DNA of 64,000 nt. It comes from Mariniphaga sp041684965 (GTDB lineage: Bacteria > Bacteroidota > Bacteroidia > Bacteroidales > Prolixibacteraceae). A model generated the notes under the pieces. It had not been told where the DNA came from. It searched no databases and worked only from the letters and a program-made list of their open reading frames with translations. Both the position numbers and the translations under genes were made by a program. The stretch spans positions 1 through 64,000 of the forward strand of contig JAWLGR010000005.1 of the NCBI GenBank assembly GCA_041684965.1. The letters are read 5' to 3'. Each line of letters opens with the position of its first letter. Position 1 is the first letter of the stretch. Below are positions 9,912 to 19,292 of this stretch, in pieces.

Positions 9912-10628
9912 TTACATATTGTTGTTCACAAATTCCATAAACCGTTGCCTGTAGCTGTTGCCAACAGGAAGCCTTTTATTTTTCACCAGAACGGAATTCC
10001 CTTCTACAAGGTCTAATTTATCGAGGGAAATAATATAAGACTTGTGGATTCGGCAAAACTTATTATCAGGAAGTATTTCCAACATCCTTTTCATGGAATG
10101 ATTTGCTACAATTTTCTTGTCGGTAAGATATATCTGGATATAATCTCCCAGTCCTTCCACAAATAATATTTCTGAAAAATTTATTTTATGAGTTTTCTTA
10201 TTCGATTTGATAAATAGGAATTGGTTTCCGGCAGCTATCTCAGACACATCTTTCCCTGATGATTGTCTGAGTTGCAGTAACTCCGCAGCTTTAAAAAGGG
10301 CCTTACAAAAACGTTCAAAGGAATAAGGTTTTTTAAGATAATCCACGGCATTGAGTTCAAATCCTTCAAGTGCATATTCTGAATATGCAGTTGTAAAAAT
10401 AATCAAGGGGGGGTTATTCAGATTTTTTAAAAATGAAATCCCTGATAACTTCGGCATATTGATGTCTAGGAACATTAAATCTGCTTTATTTTCCTGTAGC
10501 CATTGATGTGCTGAAATAGCATCATTACATTTTCCTGCCACAATAAGGTTTGGGAGCTTCCTGGCATACTGTTCAATTATATTTTGAGCCAGTGGTTCAT
10601 CATCGACTAATAAAGCTTTTATATCCAT
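9912..10628 (-). CDS. LytTR-family response regulator (238 aa)
   Basis: The receiver domain occupies residues 1-120: acidic pocket DDE at 9-11, phosphoacceptor Asp55 in LMFLDINMPK, conserved Thr in FTTAYSEYA and Lys100 in the KKP motif. A LytTR DNA-binding domain follows (about 132-236; RIHKSYIISL is the family signature). It is the last gene of an operon: the sensor kinase gene ends one base upstream, so the two form a two-component pair. Targets are not visible; LytTR regulators in this phylum usually act on envelope or transport genes, sometimes on their own operon. Confidence 0.93.
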   Translation of the reverse strand: MDIKALLVDDEPLAQNIIEQYARKLPNLIVAGKCNDAISAHQWLQENKADLMFLDINMPKLSGISFLKNLNNPPLIIFTTAYSEYALEGFELNAVDYLKKPYSFERFCKALFKAAELLQLRQSSGKDVSEIAAGNQFLFIKSNKKTHKINFSEILFVEGLGDYIQIYLTDKKIVANHSMKRMLEILPDNKFCRIHKSYIISLDKLDLVEGNSVLVKNKRLPVGNSYRQRFMEFVNNNM

Positions 10629-10629
10629 G

Positions 10630-11688
10630 CTATTTAAGTTTTAACCTCAGTTTTACAGTATGAATATGATTATTTTGTATGATTTTAAGTTGATACTCTG
10701 ATGGATCATATAAATGGAGTAATCTTTGTTTGACATTTGAGATTCCTATTCCATTGGTTCGACTTAAATTTTCTTCAGGTTCAAAGTTGTTTTCAATACA
10801 GAATGAAAGCCATTCCGGTACACTAAAATCAACTGAAATACGTATAAAATCATTTCCGTGTATCCCCGGAAGTCCGTGTTTGAATGCATTGTCGATAAAT
10901 GGTTCAAACAACAGGGGTGCTATGTTGGCAGAAGGTACTTTGCCATTCATTACATAACTGATTTGAGCCTGTTCTGTTACCCTGAGTTTTTGCATTGCTA
11001 TAAAGTTATTTACAAATTCAATTTCTTTTTCAAGGGAAATATAATTTCCTCGTGAATCATAAATAATATGTCGCATCAGTTCAGCCAGGGTAAGAATTAG
11101 TCCCGGCACTTTTTCTGATTTCATTAAAGCAAGTGAATAAATGTTATTAAGAGAATTGAATAAAAAGTGCGGGTTAAGTTGTCCTTTTAATGTTTTTAAC
11201 TCTGCTTCAAGTTTTTGCTGTTCAAATTTAGCAAGTTTAAGGTTTAAATCCTGAAGTGTGAGCCAATCTTTTATAAATTTAATAAATGAAGAAAGGGCCA
11301 CATAGAGGAATGACGCGAAGAAATATGCTGCATGGAGGTTTGAATCGAATGAGTGGACACTGTTTCGAAAATTGTGAAAGTCAGGTAACGGATGTATAAT
11401 AAGTAGCTGAATGAGTATACTTGAAGTAGTGAGCAGCAAGACAAGCCAGAAGACATAGAATATATAATATTTTTTCTTTAAAACCCGGGGAATAAGTACA
11501 TAAAGATTTACATAAACAGCCAATGCAAAGCCAAGATTTAGAATAAATGCTTTGGTGAAAGCAGTTAAATTGAAAAGAATTTTATTCTCATTGTAAAAAT
11601 AGAGAAAAAGGATAATGCACAAATTAATCAGCCAAAAAACCAGGTGAGCTGTAATTTTAGGGAGGCTGGACTTTTTAACATCAAGCAT
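10630..11688 (-). CDS. LytS/YehU-type sensor histidine kinase (352 aa)
   Basis: The N-terminal 140 residues contain about four membrane segments and no large extracellular domain, so the signal is probably sensed in or at the membrane. A coiled linker (about 148-170) leads to the His_kinase motif LNPHFLFNSL with phospho-acceptor His174. The ATP-binding N box FIDNAFKHG is at about 264-272 and the G box NGIGISNVK at 312-320. The ATG shares one base with the stop of the glycosyltransferase gene (TAATG), so the genes are translationally coupled. The neighbour at 9912 is its cognate regulator. Confidence 0.93.
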   Translation of the reverse strand: MLDVKKSSLPKITAHLVFWLINLCIILFLYFYNENKILFNLTAFTKAFILNLGFALAVYVNLYVLIPRVLKKKYYIFYVFWLVLLLTTSSILIQLLIIHPLPDFHNFRNSVHSFDSNLHAAYFFASFLYVALSSFIKFIKDWLTLQDLNLKLAKFEQQKLEAELKTLKGQLNPHFLFNSLNNIYSLALMKSEKVPGLILTLAELMRHIIYDSRGNYISLEKEIEFVNNFIAMQKLRVTEQAQISYVMNGKVPSANIAPLLFEPFIDNAFKHGLPGIHGNDFIRISVDFSVPEWLSFCIENNFEPEENLSRTNGIGISNVKQRLLHLYDPSEYQLKIIQNNHIHTVKLRLKLK

Positions 11689-12398
11689 TATATCCGGTCA
11701 CGTTTATAAATTAATTTCTTTAAATAATATAAAAAAGGGTTGCTGTACTTCAGGTTTTTCCATGGTCTGCTTGAATGTGGCAAGTGCAATACTTCGACTC
11801 CTTTTGCCAGATAATTATGGAATTCAAGTTTTCGTGCCATTCGACTAATAGTTACATCAAACCAGTCTTTTTGCTGAGGAAGTTCTTTAAAATCAAAACT
11901 TTTAAGCAGGGGCAATGATAAAAGTGTGCAGCAAAAGCTAAGGCTATGTAGCGTATTTATAGTTTGATTATTTTTAATTTTTTCAAAATTGTACGGAAAA
12001 TTATAGTTCCCATTTTGATCAACTGTTATGGCACCTACAAGGCCCGGACGTTGAAGACTTTCTGTAATTTCAAGCAACCGTCGAATAGAATCTGGAGCTA
12101 TAACAACATCTGATTCTACTATTATCAGAGGTTTTTCTTTTAGCAATGCCTGCTTTTGCGCCGTTTGTAATACCAGCTTGTAATTTGGCGACGGAGTATC
12201 TGTTAGATTTTCCATATGGATAAGCTGGAAACCCCATTTGTTACTGGATTCAATTAAAAGGTTTTTTGTTTCTTTTTGGCTGAAATCATTGAATACAATA
12301 AATTCGATTTCACAATCTGACATGCAAATGGCATCAATAGTTTTTTCCGTTGTTAATGGTGAATCCTTGACCGGTGTTATTACAATTGCTTCTGGCAT
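11688..12398 (-). CDS. Family 2-like glycosyltransferase (236 aa)
   Basis: The sequence opens with a GT-A type nucleotide-sugar fold (IVITPVKDS, then EFIVFNDFS) and has a DxD-like site in VESDVVIAPDS at about residue 95. At 236 residues it is short for GT2, with only a catalytic core and a basic C-terminus (WKNLKYSNPFLYYLKKLIYKR cut here to its sense: Lys/Arg-rich, membrane-surface type). It is first in an operon with the LytS-like kinase and LytTR regulator, which suggests regulated envelope glycan modification; the sugar and acceptor are unknown. The start at 12398 is the only Met giving the full first strand. Confidence 0.7.
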   Translation of the reverse strand: MPEAIVITPVKDSPLTTEKTIDAICMSDCEIEFIVFNDFSQKETKNLLIESSNKWGFQLIHMENLTDTPSPNYKLVLQTAQKQALLKEKPLIIVESDVVIAPDSIRRLLEITESLQRPGLVGAITVDQNGNYNFPYNFEKIKNNQTINTLHSLSFCCTLLSLPLLKSFDFKELPQQKDWFDVTISRMARKLEFHNYLAKGVEVLHLPHSSRPWKNLKYSNPFLYYLKKLIYKRDRI

Positions 12399-12488
12399 CT
12401 TATATGAGTTCGAACCGCAAATTTAAGTTGCATATTGGATTAATCGTTCAATTAGGAAAAAAACTTACATACTCTCTTCTTCAGCACA

Positions 12489-13250
12489 TCATAGTTTTCT
12501 ATTGAAATCTCTTGAATATGCCTGATCTGTGGGCATAACAAGTATGTCATCAATATTTACATGAACAGGCCTTGTAATTACAAAATGAATTGTCTCAGCT
12601 ATGTCTTGAGCTTTAAGGGGTGTAAATCCTTCATAAACTTTTTTAGCACGTTGTTCATCCCCTTTAAAACGTACCAGGGAGAATTCCGTATCTACTGCGC
12701 CCGGGCAAACCGATGAGACTTTTATCCCATACCTCAGAAAATCGAGCCGCATCCCTTTGGTTAATGCCTGGACCGCATGTTTTGTGGCACAATAAACGTT
12801 TCCCATCGGATAAGTTTCTTTACCTGCAATGGAGGAGATATTTATTATATGGCCTTCACCTGCTTTTATCATTTTTTCAGATACAAGTTTGGATATATAA
12901 AGCAATCCTTTGACATTTGTGTCAATCATTTGTTCCCAATCATCGGTTTGACCATCATTGACAGCACTTAACCCTGCTGCCAGCCCGGCATTGTTTATCA
13001 GAATGTTTATTTGCTGCCATTCGTTTGGGAGGCTTTTGATAGCCTCAATGGTAGCCTGCTGGTCTCTTATATCAAAGTTAAGAATGAAAACTTTTGCACT
13101 TGATTCCGATTCAATTATTTTTTTGAGTGCAAGAAGCCTGTTTTGACGCCGGCCAGTAAGTATTAAATTGAATTGGTTTTTAGCTAAAAGAATTGCAGTA
13201 GCTTCGCCTATACCAGAAGTTGCACCCGTTATTAATACTGTTTTTTGCAT
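12489..13250 (-). CDS. Short-chain dehydrogenase/reductase, YdfG-like (253 aa)
   Basis: This is a classical SDR: NAD(P)-binding TGATSGIG at residues 8-15, NNAG at 86-89, catalytic Ser139/140, Tyr153 and Lys157 in YCATKHA. An Arg pair after the second strand (TGRRQNR) favours NADP(H). The overall pattern is like E. coli YdfG (3-hydroxy acid/serine dehydrogenase), but SDR substrate cannot be assigned from motifs. It is divergent from the AIR-synthase-like gene; the 108 bases between hold that gene's promoter. No operon partner. Confidence 0.9.
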   Translation of the reverse strand: MQKTVLITGATSGIGEATAILLAKNQFNLILTGRRQNRLLALKKIIESESSAKVFILNFDIRDQQATIEAIKSLPNEWQQINILINNAGLAAGLSAVNDGQTDDWEQMIDTNVKGLLYISKLVSEKMIKAGEGHIINISSIAGKETYPMGNVYCATKHAVQALTKGMRLDFLRYGIKVSSVCPGAVDTEFSLVRFKGDEQRAKKVYEGFTPLKAQDIAETIHFVITRPVHVNIDDILVMPTDQAYSRDFNRKL

Positions 13251-13299
13251 ATTGCTGTACTTTTTCTTGTATTCCCGAAGTTAAAAAAAATAGCTAATT

Positions 13300-13330
13300 T
13301 TTGGATAAAGATTTTACTTAATTACCTTTG
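13300..13330 (+). promoter_or_regulatory. Bacteroidota-type promoter for the AIR synthase-like/ubiE operon
   Basis: TTTG at 13300-13303, 19 bases, then TACCTTTG at 13323-13330: an excellent match to the phylum consensus. The expected start of transcription near 13337 rules out translation from any codon before it and supports the ATG at 13359. Confidence 0.75.
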
Positions 13331-13358
13331 TTTTTGCATTAATTTAGAATTATACGGT

Positions 13359-14399
13359 ATGAAAGACATATTGCAAAAGGAACAGGAATTTACTATTGAA
13401 TCCATTCCGGAGCCTACTGACATTGAGAATGTGATTTATTCACTCATGGTAAATCCTAATTTATCAAGCATAAATTACTTCAATGATTTTAAAGAAACAG
13501 GTATTTCGCCTGATTTGATCGGAGACGGAGATAATGAAGAAATTGGTTTAATTGATATCGAACATACTAATACAAGTATGGCTATTAGTACTCATGCTTT
13601 TCATCATCATCTTGAAAATGATCCACAGATAGCAACTGAAATACTTATTTCGAGAGCTGCCCGAAAAATGTTGTGCATGGGAGCAAGGCCTGTTGCAATC
13701 AGTGCTTTTTTATATCATATTAATTTTGCAGATCCTAATGGCCAATACATTGCATCAGGAGCTAAAGCAGGACTTGAAAATTCAGCCGGAAAATTTAACC
13801 TGAAGATTTCAGATAAAAAAATCAGGTTTGACCATTTTTCAGAACATGGACCCGTACCGCCAACAATTATTATTAGTATGGTTGGGCTTGTAAAGGATAA
13901 AAATAAAATTACTACTCATGCCTTTAAGGAGAAGGGTGGAAATATTTTTATGATGGGAAGATCAGTAAATGATATTGGTTCTTCCGAATACCTGGAATTT
14001 GTGCATGAAATAGCTGATTCACCACTGCCTGCCTTTTCAATTGATGAAGAACTCAGTATTCAGCAGGCATTACATGAATTGCATGAATTAAACCTTGTTC
14101 GCAGTGCCAGTCCGGTAGGAAAAGGGGGGTTATTCTTTACACTTCTTAGAGCTGCAATTCCTAATGGTTTGGGTTTTGATATTACCACCGATGCAGAAAT
14201 AAGGATGGATTCATTTTTGTTCGGGGAATCAATGGGAAGAATTTTACTGGAAGTTGATCCCAAAAAAGAAGATGATTTTGTAGATTATATGACCAACCGT
14301 AAATTTCCATTTTTTACCTTGGGTCATATCACGAAAGGTGAAATAAGAATAGATGATAAATCACTGGGTTACATTGATAAAATGACACCTGCTGTATAA
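13359..14399 (+). CDS. AIR synthase-related protein, PurM/PurL-like (346 aa)
   Basis: The protein has the two-domain PurM-like ATP-binding fold (AIRS then AIRS_C). The first half carries AARKMLCMGARPVAIS (around residue 100), comparable to the metal/ATP loop region of PurL; the second has ASPVGKGGLFFTLL (about 250) and LFGESMGRILLEV (about 290), the glycine-rich signature of PurL/PurM. It equals one PurL half and lacks the glutaminase part, so it is neither normal PurM nor full PurL. Its role is unknown; possibilities are purine synthesis or another ATP-dependent amidine-forming step. The ATG at 13359 was chosen because the promoter overlaps the longer frame. The ubiE gene starts three bases after its stop. 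Confidence 0.8.
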   Translation: MKDILQKEQEFTIESIPEPTDIENVIYSLMVNPNLSSINYFNDFKETGISPDLIGDGDNEEIGLIDIEHTNTSMAISTHAFHHHLENDPQIATEILISRAARKMLCMGARPVAISAFLYHINFADPNGQYIASGAKAGLENSAGKFNLKISDKKIRFDHFSEHGPVPPTIIISMVGLVKDKNKITTHAFKEKGGNIFMMGRSVNDIGSSEYLEFVHEIADSPLPAFSIDEELSIQQALHELHELNLVRSASPVGKGGLFFTLLRAAIPNGLGFDITTDAEIRMDSFLFGESMGRILLEVDPKKEDDFVDYMTNRKFPFFTLGHITKGEIRIDDKSLGYIDKMTPAV

Positions 14400-14402
14400 T
14401 CT

Positions 14403-15128
14403 ATGTCTACAGTTCCCTATAAAGAATCAGACCTGGGTAAAAAGAAGCAGGTAGAGGAAATGTTTGATCAGATTTCTCCCAGATATGATTTACTGAACCA
14501 TTTGCTGTCTGTTAATATCGATAAGTTGTGGCGAAAAAAAGCCATAGAAATGCTAAGGCCCTATAGCCCCCGCACCCTTTTGGATGTAGCGACCGGGACA
14601 GCCGATTTTGCAATTGCTGCAACCCGGCTTGAACCTGAAAAGATTACCGGTATTGATTTATCGGAAGGAATGCTAAAGATAGGCAGGCAGAAAGTAATAA
14701 AAAATGGTTTTACTTCACTTATAGAATTAATTAAAGCTGATTCAGAAATTCTTCCATTTAAAGATAAAATGTTTGATGCAGCAATTGTCGGATTTGGAAT
14801 TCGAAATTTTGAAAACCTTCAAAAAGGCTTGGCTGAAATTTTCCGTGTATTAAAGCCGAAGGGAGTTTTTATTGTGCTGGAATTTTCCCGACCGAGAAAC
14901 AAGTTATTTGGCAGCTTATATCTTCTCTATTTTACCAAAATTTTACCTTTGCTGGGGCGGATTGTTTCTAAAAACAGCAGGGCATATTCATATTTACCTG
15001 AATCGGTGCAGAATTTTCCTGACGGGGATGATTTAATTAAAATTTTACGGGATACAGGATATACCAATTGTATATTTAAGCCATTAACAATGGGCATTGC
15101 TAGTATTTATAAAGCCCAGAGACCTTAA
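14403..15128 (+). CDS. ubiE: Demethylmenaquinone methyltransferase (241 aa)
   Basis: This S-adenosylmethionine-dependent C-methyltransferase makes the last step of menaquinone synthesis. It shows the family's N-terminal motif MFDQISPRYDLLN (20-32), the SAM loop LLDVATGTADFA (59-70), and VGFGIRNF near 124-131, which is diagnostic of UbiE/MenG. The length is as usual. It follows the AIR synthase-like gene by three bases and precedes porT by 66, the ubiE-porT order known from Porphyromonas gingivalis and other Bacteroidota. Menaquinone is the electron donor of the Alternative Complex III encoded at 43907-51875. Confidence 0.95.
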   Translation: MSTVPYKESDLGKKKQVEEMFDQISPRYDLLNHLLSVNIDKLWRKKAIEMLRPYSPRTLLDVATGTADFAIAATRLEPEKITGIDLSEGMLKIGRQKVIKNGFTSLIELIKADSEILPFKDKMFDAAIVGFGIRNFENLQKGLAEIFRVLKPKGVFIVLEFSRPRNKLFGSLYLLYFTKILPLLGRIVSKNSRAYSYLPESVQNFPDGDDLIKILRDTGYTNCIFKPLTMGIASIYKAQRP

Positions 15129-15194
15129 AAAAAAGTCCTGATGCAATAAATATTCATTTTTTTTGTTTTGAGAGAACAATATGATTCAATACAG

Positions 15195-15959
15195 GTGAAA
15201 AAAATTTTATCAACTATAATGTTTTTCCTGATGTTACTGCCTGCATTTGCCCAGAAGCAGAAGGTTAATCATATGACTACTTTTGATGATAAGTTGATTC
15301 ATTTTGGTTTTTCTCTCGGAATAAACACTCTTGATTTTAGTGTCGTTCATTACAATCCCATTGGAATGAATCCGGAATTTGAAGAATTTAATCCCGTTTT
15401 CCAGGGCGAGGAATTGATAAAAAGTGGCGATTATGTGAGGGCAGATGTTGCGAGTCTGATTCCAGGTTTTACCGTAGGAATAATCTCCAGTTTAAGGTTA
15501 ACCCGAGATTTAAATTTACGGTTTTTACCCGGATTATCCTTCGGTGAACGTCAGCTTACCTACAATTATCCGGTTTGGGAAACCGACCGCTTGACACCTA
15601 TTCAATATTATTCTATCAAATCAACCTTTCTTGATTTTCCATTGCTTATAAAATATAAAGCCCGGAGGATTAATAATGACAGACCCTATCTGATTTTTGG
15701 ATCGGCATACAGGCAAAATATCAATCGTTCAGGGAAAGAAGATTTGGTTAAGCTTCAAAACGGCAGTTTTTATGCTGAGCTTGGGGCAGGATGGGATCAT
15801 TATTTTACTTTTTTTAGGTTTTCGATTGAAGCAAAAGTAAGTTTGGGTCTAAATGACCTGAAAGGTGCACCTCCCAGTCAGAATCAACGGCAATATTATT
15901 CACATGCAATTAAAAGCCTGCATTCAAATATTTTTACCCTTAGTTTTCATTTTGAATAA
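15195..15959 (+). CDS. porT: Type IX secretion / gliding outer-membrane protein PorT (254 aa)
   Basis: Outer-membrane beta-barrel of the PorT/SprT family, needed for type IX secretion. I chose the GTG at 15195 because it gives a standard signal peptide (VKKILSTIMFFLMLLPAFAQ) with cleavage after FAQ; an upstream TTG at 15168 would add nine polar residues. The mature part consists of alternating strands (for example LRFLPGLSFGERQL) and ends in Phe-His-Phe-Glu, typical of a barrel end. The identity rests on length, barrel character and location directly after ubiE, its conserved neighbour in this phylum. It would serve the export of the 2791-aa protein. The last 13 bases overlap the convergent methyltransferase gene. 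Confidence 0.8.
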   Translation: MKKILSTIMFFLMLLPAFAQKQKVNHMTTFDDKLIHFGFSLGINTLDFSVVHYNPIGMNPEFEEFNPVFQGEELIKSGDYVRADVASLIPGFTVGIISSLRLTRDLNLRFLPGLSFGERQLTYNYPVWETDRLTPIQYYSIKSTFLDFPLLIKYKARRINNDRPYLIFGSAYRQNINRSGKEDLVKLQNGSFYAELGAGWDHYFTFFRFSIEAKVSLGLNDLKGAPPSQNQRQYYSHAIKSLHSNIFTLSFHFE

Positions 15960-16729
15960 TTCCCGCCTGATGCCTGGCGCATGAATTCGCTTCCAATGAT
16001 TCCAGCTGTAACTGCCACATTGAGTGATTCTGCACCAGTCTTTCCACGATAGAACGAAGGAATACTTATTTTTTTATTTATTTTTTTTGCTACTGAAGAT
16101 CGTATTCCGTTGCCTTCATTACCCAGAACAATCATTGCTTCAGAAGGAAGATTTAACTCGTAGAGGCTTTCACCTTCTAAAAATGTTCCGAAAACAGGAA
16201 ATTGTGACTCCTGGAATAAGGGCACTAGTTCTTCAAACGAAATATATATTGTTTTTATACGGAGAAAGGACCCCATGGTTGATTGAACGACCTTTGGATT
16301 ATAAAAATCTGCAGTATCGGAAGAACAAAAAAGATATTCCATTCCAAACCAGTCGCAAGTACGAATAATAGTACCCAGATTTCCTGGATCTTGAATGCCA
16401 TCAAGATAAAAGGAAATTCCTGTTAATCGGGCGGGCAATTGTGCAGGTTGAGGTAATTTGCAAATTGCCAGACTGCATTGTGGGCTTTTTAAAAGACTTA
16501 CTTTCTTAATATCATCTGGAATTACTTCAATAATTTTTTCTGCGTTGTTAATGTACTTTTCATTTTTTTTAAGATAATCTGCTGTTGCATACAATTCGAC
16601 AACCTGAAACTGTGATTTTAGAACCTCCAGGATATTTTTATCTCCCTCAACTAAAAATTGGTGTTCTTTATCCCGATTTTTTTTTTGAACAAGCAATTTT
16701 ATTTGATTTATTTTTTTCTTTCCTATCAT
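15947..16729 (-). CDS. TrmH/SpoU-family RNA 2'-O-methyltransferase (260 aa)
   Basis: An N-terminal substrate-binding domain (HQFLVEGDKNILEVL) is followed by the knotted SPOUT catalytic domain with all three family motifs: DPGNLGTIIRTCDWFG (motif 1), VLGNEGNGI (motif 2) and SLNVAVTAGII (motif 3). It is likely to methylate 23S rRNA or tRNA ribose, like RlmB or its relatives. I prefer the Met at 16729 (MIGKKKINQ) over 16747, because family members begin a few residues before the first helix. It lies between porT (13-base convergent overlap) and the divergent tamL gene, a common arrangement in Bacteroidota. Confidence 0.9.
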   Translation of the reverse strand: MIGKKKINQIKLLVQKKNRDKEHQFLVEGDKNILEVLKSQFQVVELYATADYLKKNEKYINNAEKIIEVIPDDIKKVSLLKSPQCSLAICKLPQPAQLPARLTGISFYLDGIQDPGNLGTIIRTCDWFGMEYLFCSSDTADFYNPKVVQSTMGSFLRIKTIYISFEELVPLFQESQFPVFGTFLEGESLYELNLPSEAMIVLGNEGNGIRSSVAKKINKKISIPSFYRGKTGAESLNVAVTAGIIGSEFMRQASGGNYSK

Positions 16730-16765
16730 GAGATGATTACCTGACAATAATGTTTCAAAATTACT

Positions 16766-16795
16766 GTTTCCATCTAAAACTGTTGATTATTTTTG
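16766..16795 (+). promoter_or_regulatory. Possible promoter for tamL
   Basis: TATTTTTG at 16788-16795 fits the TAnnTTTG element; the upstream element (TGTTT at 16765-16769) is weak. It would place transcription start near 16802, in agreement with the TTG start at 16818. Confidence 0.4.
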
Positions 16796-16817
16796 CTGAA
16801 ATTTAAATAAGGGACTT

Positions 16818-19166
16818 TTGAGATTCAAACAAAATTCATGTTTTATATTGCTATGGAAATTGACTGTCATTATTTCAGTTGGTTTCTTTTCTTCATGTTC
16901 TCCGGTGAAATTTGTACCGGAAGGAAATTACTTGCTAAACAAGGTGGTGGTAGAAGTTGATAATCCTAAGATAAGTAAAGAAGAAGCTAAACTGCATATC
17001 AGACAGAAAGAAAATTATAAGATTCTGGGTTTTTTTAAATTCCATTTATGGCTGTATAATCTATCATCAAAAGATAAATCAGGCGGATGGTTAAAAAAAA
17101 TTGGCGAACCACCTGAAATTTTTGATGATGCGTTGGTAAATACCTCGGAGAATCGAATTGAACAATATCTAGGAAACAGGGGATTTTTCAGGGCGGACGT
17201 AAAAAGTGAAGTAACATTCAGGGAAAAGAAACAGAAAGCCAATGTAAAATACATAATTGATACAGGCGAGCAATACAAAATTCGTGAAGTAAATTATCAC
17301 ATTGGTGATTCTGCATTAAAAGAACTTTTCTTTGCCGATTCAGTTAATTCCTTTATCAATCCGGGAACTCCATTTGATTTTAATTTATTGGAGGAGCAAC
17401 GAATAAAAATAGTCAATCTATTTAAAAATGAAGGATATTTTTATTTTTCAAATGATGAAGTAAGTTATCTTGCTGATAGTAGTAAATATGAAAAGGAAAT
17501 AATTCTTGATTTATTTATAGGAATGGCTCCCGGGACAGAGCTGTCCAGGAAATTTATACCTCATTATTTAAATCATTTTTATATTTCTGTACTTCCGGGT
17601 TCAATTTCTGTTTCAAATGAGCAATCGGGTTCATGGCAACACTCCGATACTGTCAGATGGGAAAAACATACATTGTATACCAGTCCCGAAATAAAATATC
17701 GATCGGGTTTGTTTAGGAGCTTATTGCAAATGGAAAATGGATCATTATATCGTTTGAAAGATGCGCGGCATACATTCGATTCATTCAACCGGCTAAGGCA
17801 ATTCCGCTTTATTGACATTCAGTTTTATCAATCTGTTGAATTCCCCGATTCAAACCTTCTTGACTGTAATATACGATTGGCACCACTTAGCAAACAAGCT
17901 TTTACATTTGATGTTGAGGGTACAAATACTTCCGGGAATATGGGCGTTGCGGGAAATGTAAATTATAAGCACCGGAACATGTTTCGTGGGGCTGAGGTTT
18001 TCCAGGTGAATGTGAAAGGAGCAATGGAACGGCAGCAAAGGGTCCTTGAAAGCGGGTCAGAATCTTTTAATACTCATTTTAATACCCGGGAAATTGGGAC
18101 TGAAATAAGTCTTACAATTCCAAAAATATTGGGACCCCGAATATTAATAGGTGCATTCAGTGATTTTCTACCGAAAACTATTTATTCTTTGGGTTACAAT
18201 TATCAAAGGAGACCAGAATATACACGTACCATTTCAACAATAAAATTTGGTTATGACTGGATGACATCAGAAAACCGGAAGCATCTTTGGAACCCTATTG
18301 ATTTTAATATGGTCAGGCTATACCAGTTTGATCCTGGTTTTATAAATCTAATCAGGGATCTTTACATAAAAAGCAGCTTTACAGATCATTTGGTATTTGC
18401 CACTAATTATTCTTTTATATACAATACGCAACGCTTAGGTGTACTTAGGAATTATAGTTATTTGAGGTTCAATGCTGAATCAGCCGGGAATTCACTTTAC
18501 CTGCTTTCCAAGATATTAAATCTGCCTTCAGAGCAGGCAGTTGATACACTTGGGTTGGGATTATCAGAATACCATACTTTATTTAACACCCGATATGCGC
18601 AATATCTTAAATCGGATATTGAATTCAGATATGGATATATTATAGATAAATATAACGCATTGGTAGGCCGTGCATTTTTAGGCGTAGGATTTCCTTACGG
18701 AAATTTTGATGTTCTTCCTTTCGAAAAGAAATATTTTTCGGGCGGTGCAAATGGTATTCGTGCCTGGCAGGTCCGATCACTTGGGCCAGGCACCTACCGA
18801 ATGCCTGAAAATGCTTATCCAAACCAGTCTTCTGATATTAAAATTGAGGCGAATGTAGAATATCGGTTTAAGTTAATTGGCTTTCTGGAGGGTGCCCTTT
18901 TTGCCGATGCAGGAAATATTTGGGCTATCAATGAAAAGGATAATCGTCCGGGAGCGCATTTTAGGCTAAATGAATTTTATAAACAGCTGGCATTGGGCGC
19001 AGGAACAGGATTCAGGTTTGATTTTAGTTACTTTATTTTCCGCCTCGATGTCGGTATGAAAATTAGGGATCCTGCCCAGGCTGCTCATAATGGATGGATT
19101 GTTGGACATAGAAAAATTACAGGCGATGATTTTAATTTTTCGTTTGCAATTGGCTATCCTTTTTAA
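16818..19166 (+). CDS. tamL: TamA/BamA-family outer-membrane assembly lipoprotein TamL (782 aa)
   Basis: The TTG start gives a lipoprotein signal ending GFFSSC (Cys at about residue 27), the feature separating Bacteroidota TamL from TamA. POTRA-like repeats follow (KYIIDTGEQYKIREVNY, GTPFDFNLLEEQRIKIVNLFKNEG in shorter form: Gly-rich turn then helix), then a 16-strand-type barrel from about residue 360. In the barrel, FSGGANGIRAW carries the conserved BamA-family loop motif around residue 640, and the last residues SFAIGYPF end on Phe. Known role: with inner-membrane TamB, insertion or transport of outer-membrane components. Expected partner tamB is not in the window. No in-frame ATG exists near the N-terminus. 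Confidence 0.88.
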   Translation: MRFKQNSCFILLWKLTVIISVGFFSSCSPVKFVPEGNYLLNKVVVEVDNPKISKEEAKLHIRQKENYKILGFFKFHLWLYNLSSKDKSGGWLKKIGEPPEIFDDALVNTSENRIEQYLGNRGFFRADVKSEVTFREKKQKANVKYIIDTGEQYKIREVNYHIGDSALKELFFADSVNSFINPGTPFDFNLLEEQRIKIVNLFKNEGYFYFSNDEVSYLADSSKYEKEIILDLFIGMAPGTELSRKFIPHYLNHFYISVLPGSISVSNEQSGSWQHSDTVRWEKHTLYTSPEIKYRSGLFRSLLQMENGSLYRLKDARHTFDSFNRLRQFRFIDIQFYQSVEFPDSNLLDCNIRLAPLSKQAFTFDVEGTNTSGNMGVAGNVNYKHRNMFRGAEVFQVNVKGAMERQQRVLESGSESFNTHFNTREIGTEISLTIPKILGPRILIGAFSDFLPKTIYSLGYNYQRRPEYTRTISTIKFGYDWMTSENRKHLWNPIDFNMVRLYQFDPGFINLIRDLYIKSSFTDHLVFATNYSFIYNTQRLGVLRNYSYLRFNAESAGNSLYLLSKILNLPSEQAVDTLGLGLSEYHTLFNTRYAQYLKSDIEFRYGYIIDKYNALVGRAFLGVGFPYGNFDVLPFEKKYFSGGANGIRAWQVRSLGPGTYRMPENAYPNQSSDIKIEANVEYRFKLIGFLEGALFADAGNIWAINEKDNRPGAHFRLNEFYKQLALGAGTGFRFDFSYFIFRLDVGMKIRDPAQAAHNGWIVGHRKITGDDFNFSFAIGYPF

Positions 19167-19292
19167 CATTTGGAGCTTTTTTTTTATTATTTCCTGCAGG
19201 TATAATAATTTTTTGCATTTTTGCCTCATTTTATGATGATTTAAAAGAAAAAGAATTGAATTGCCAATAAATTTTTTAATATCCGCTTTTTT

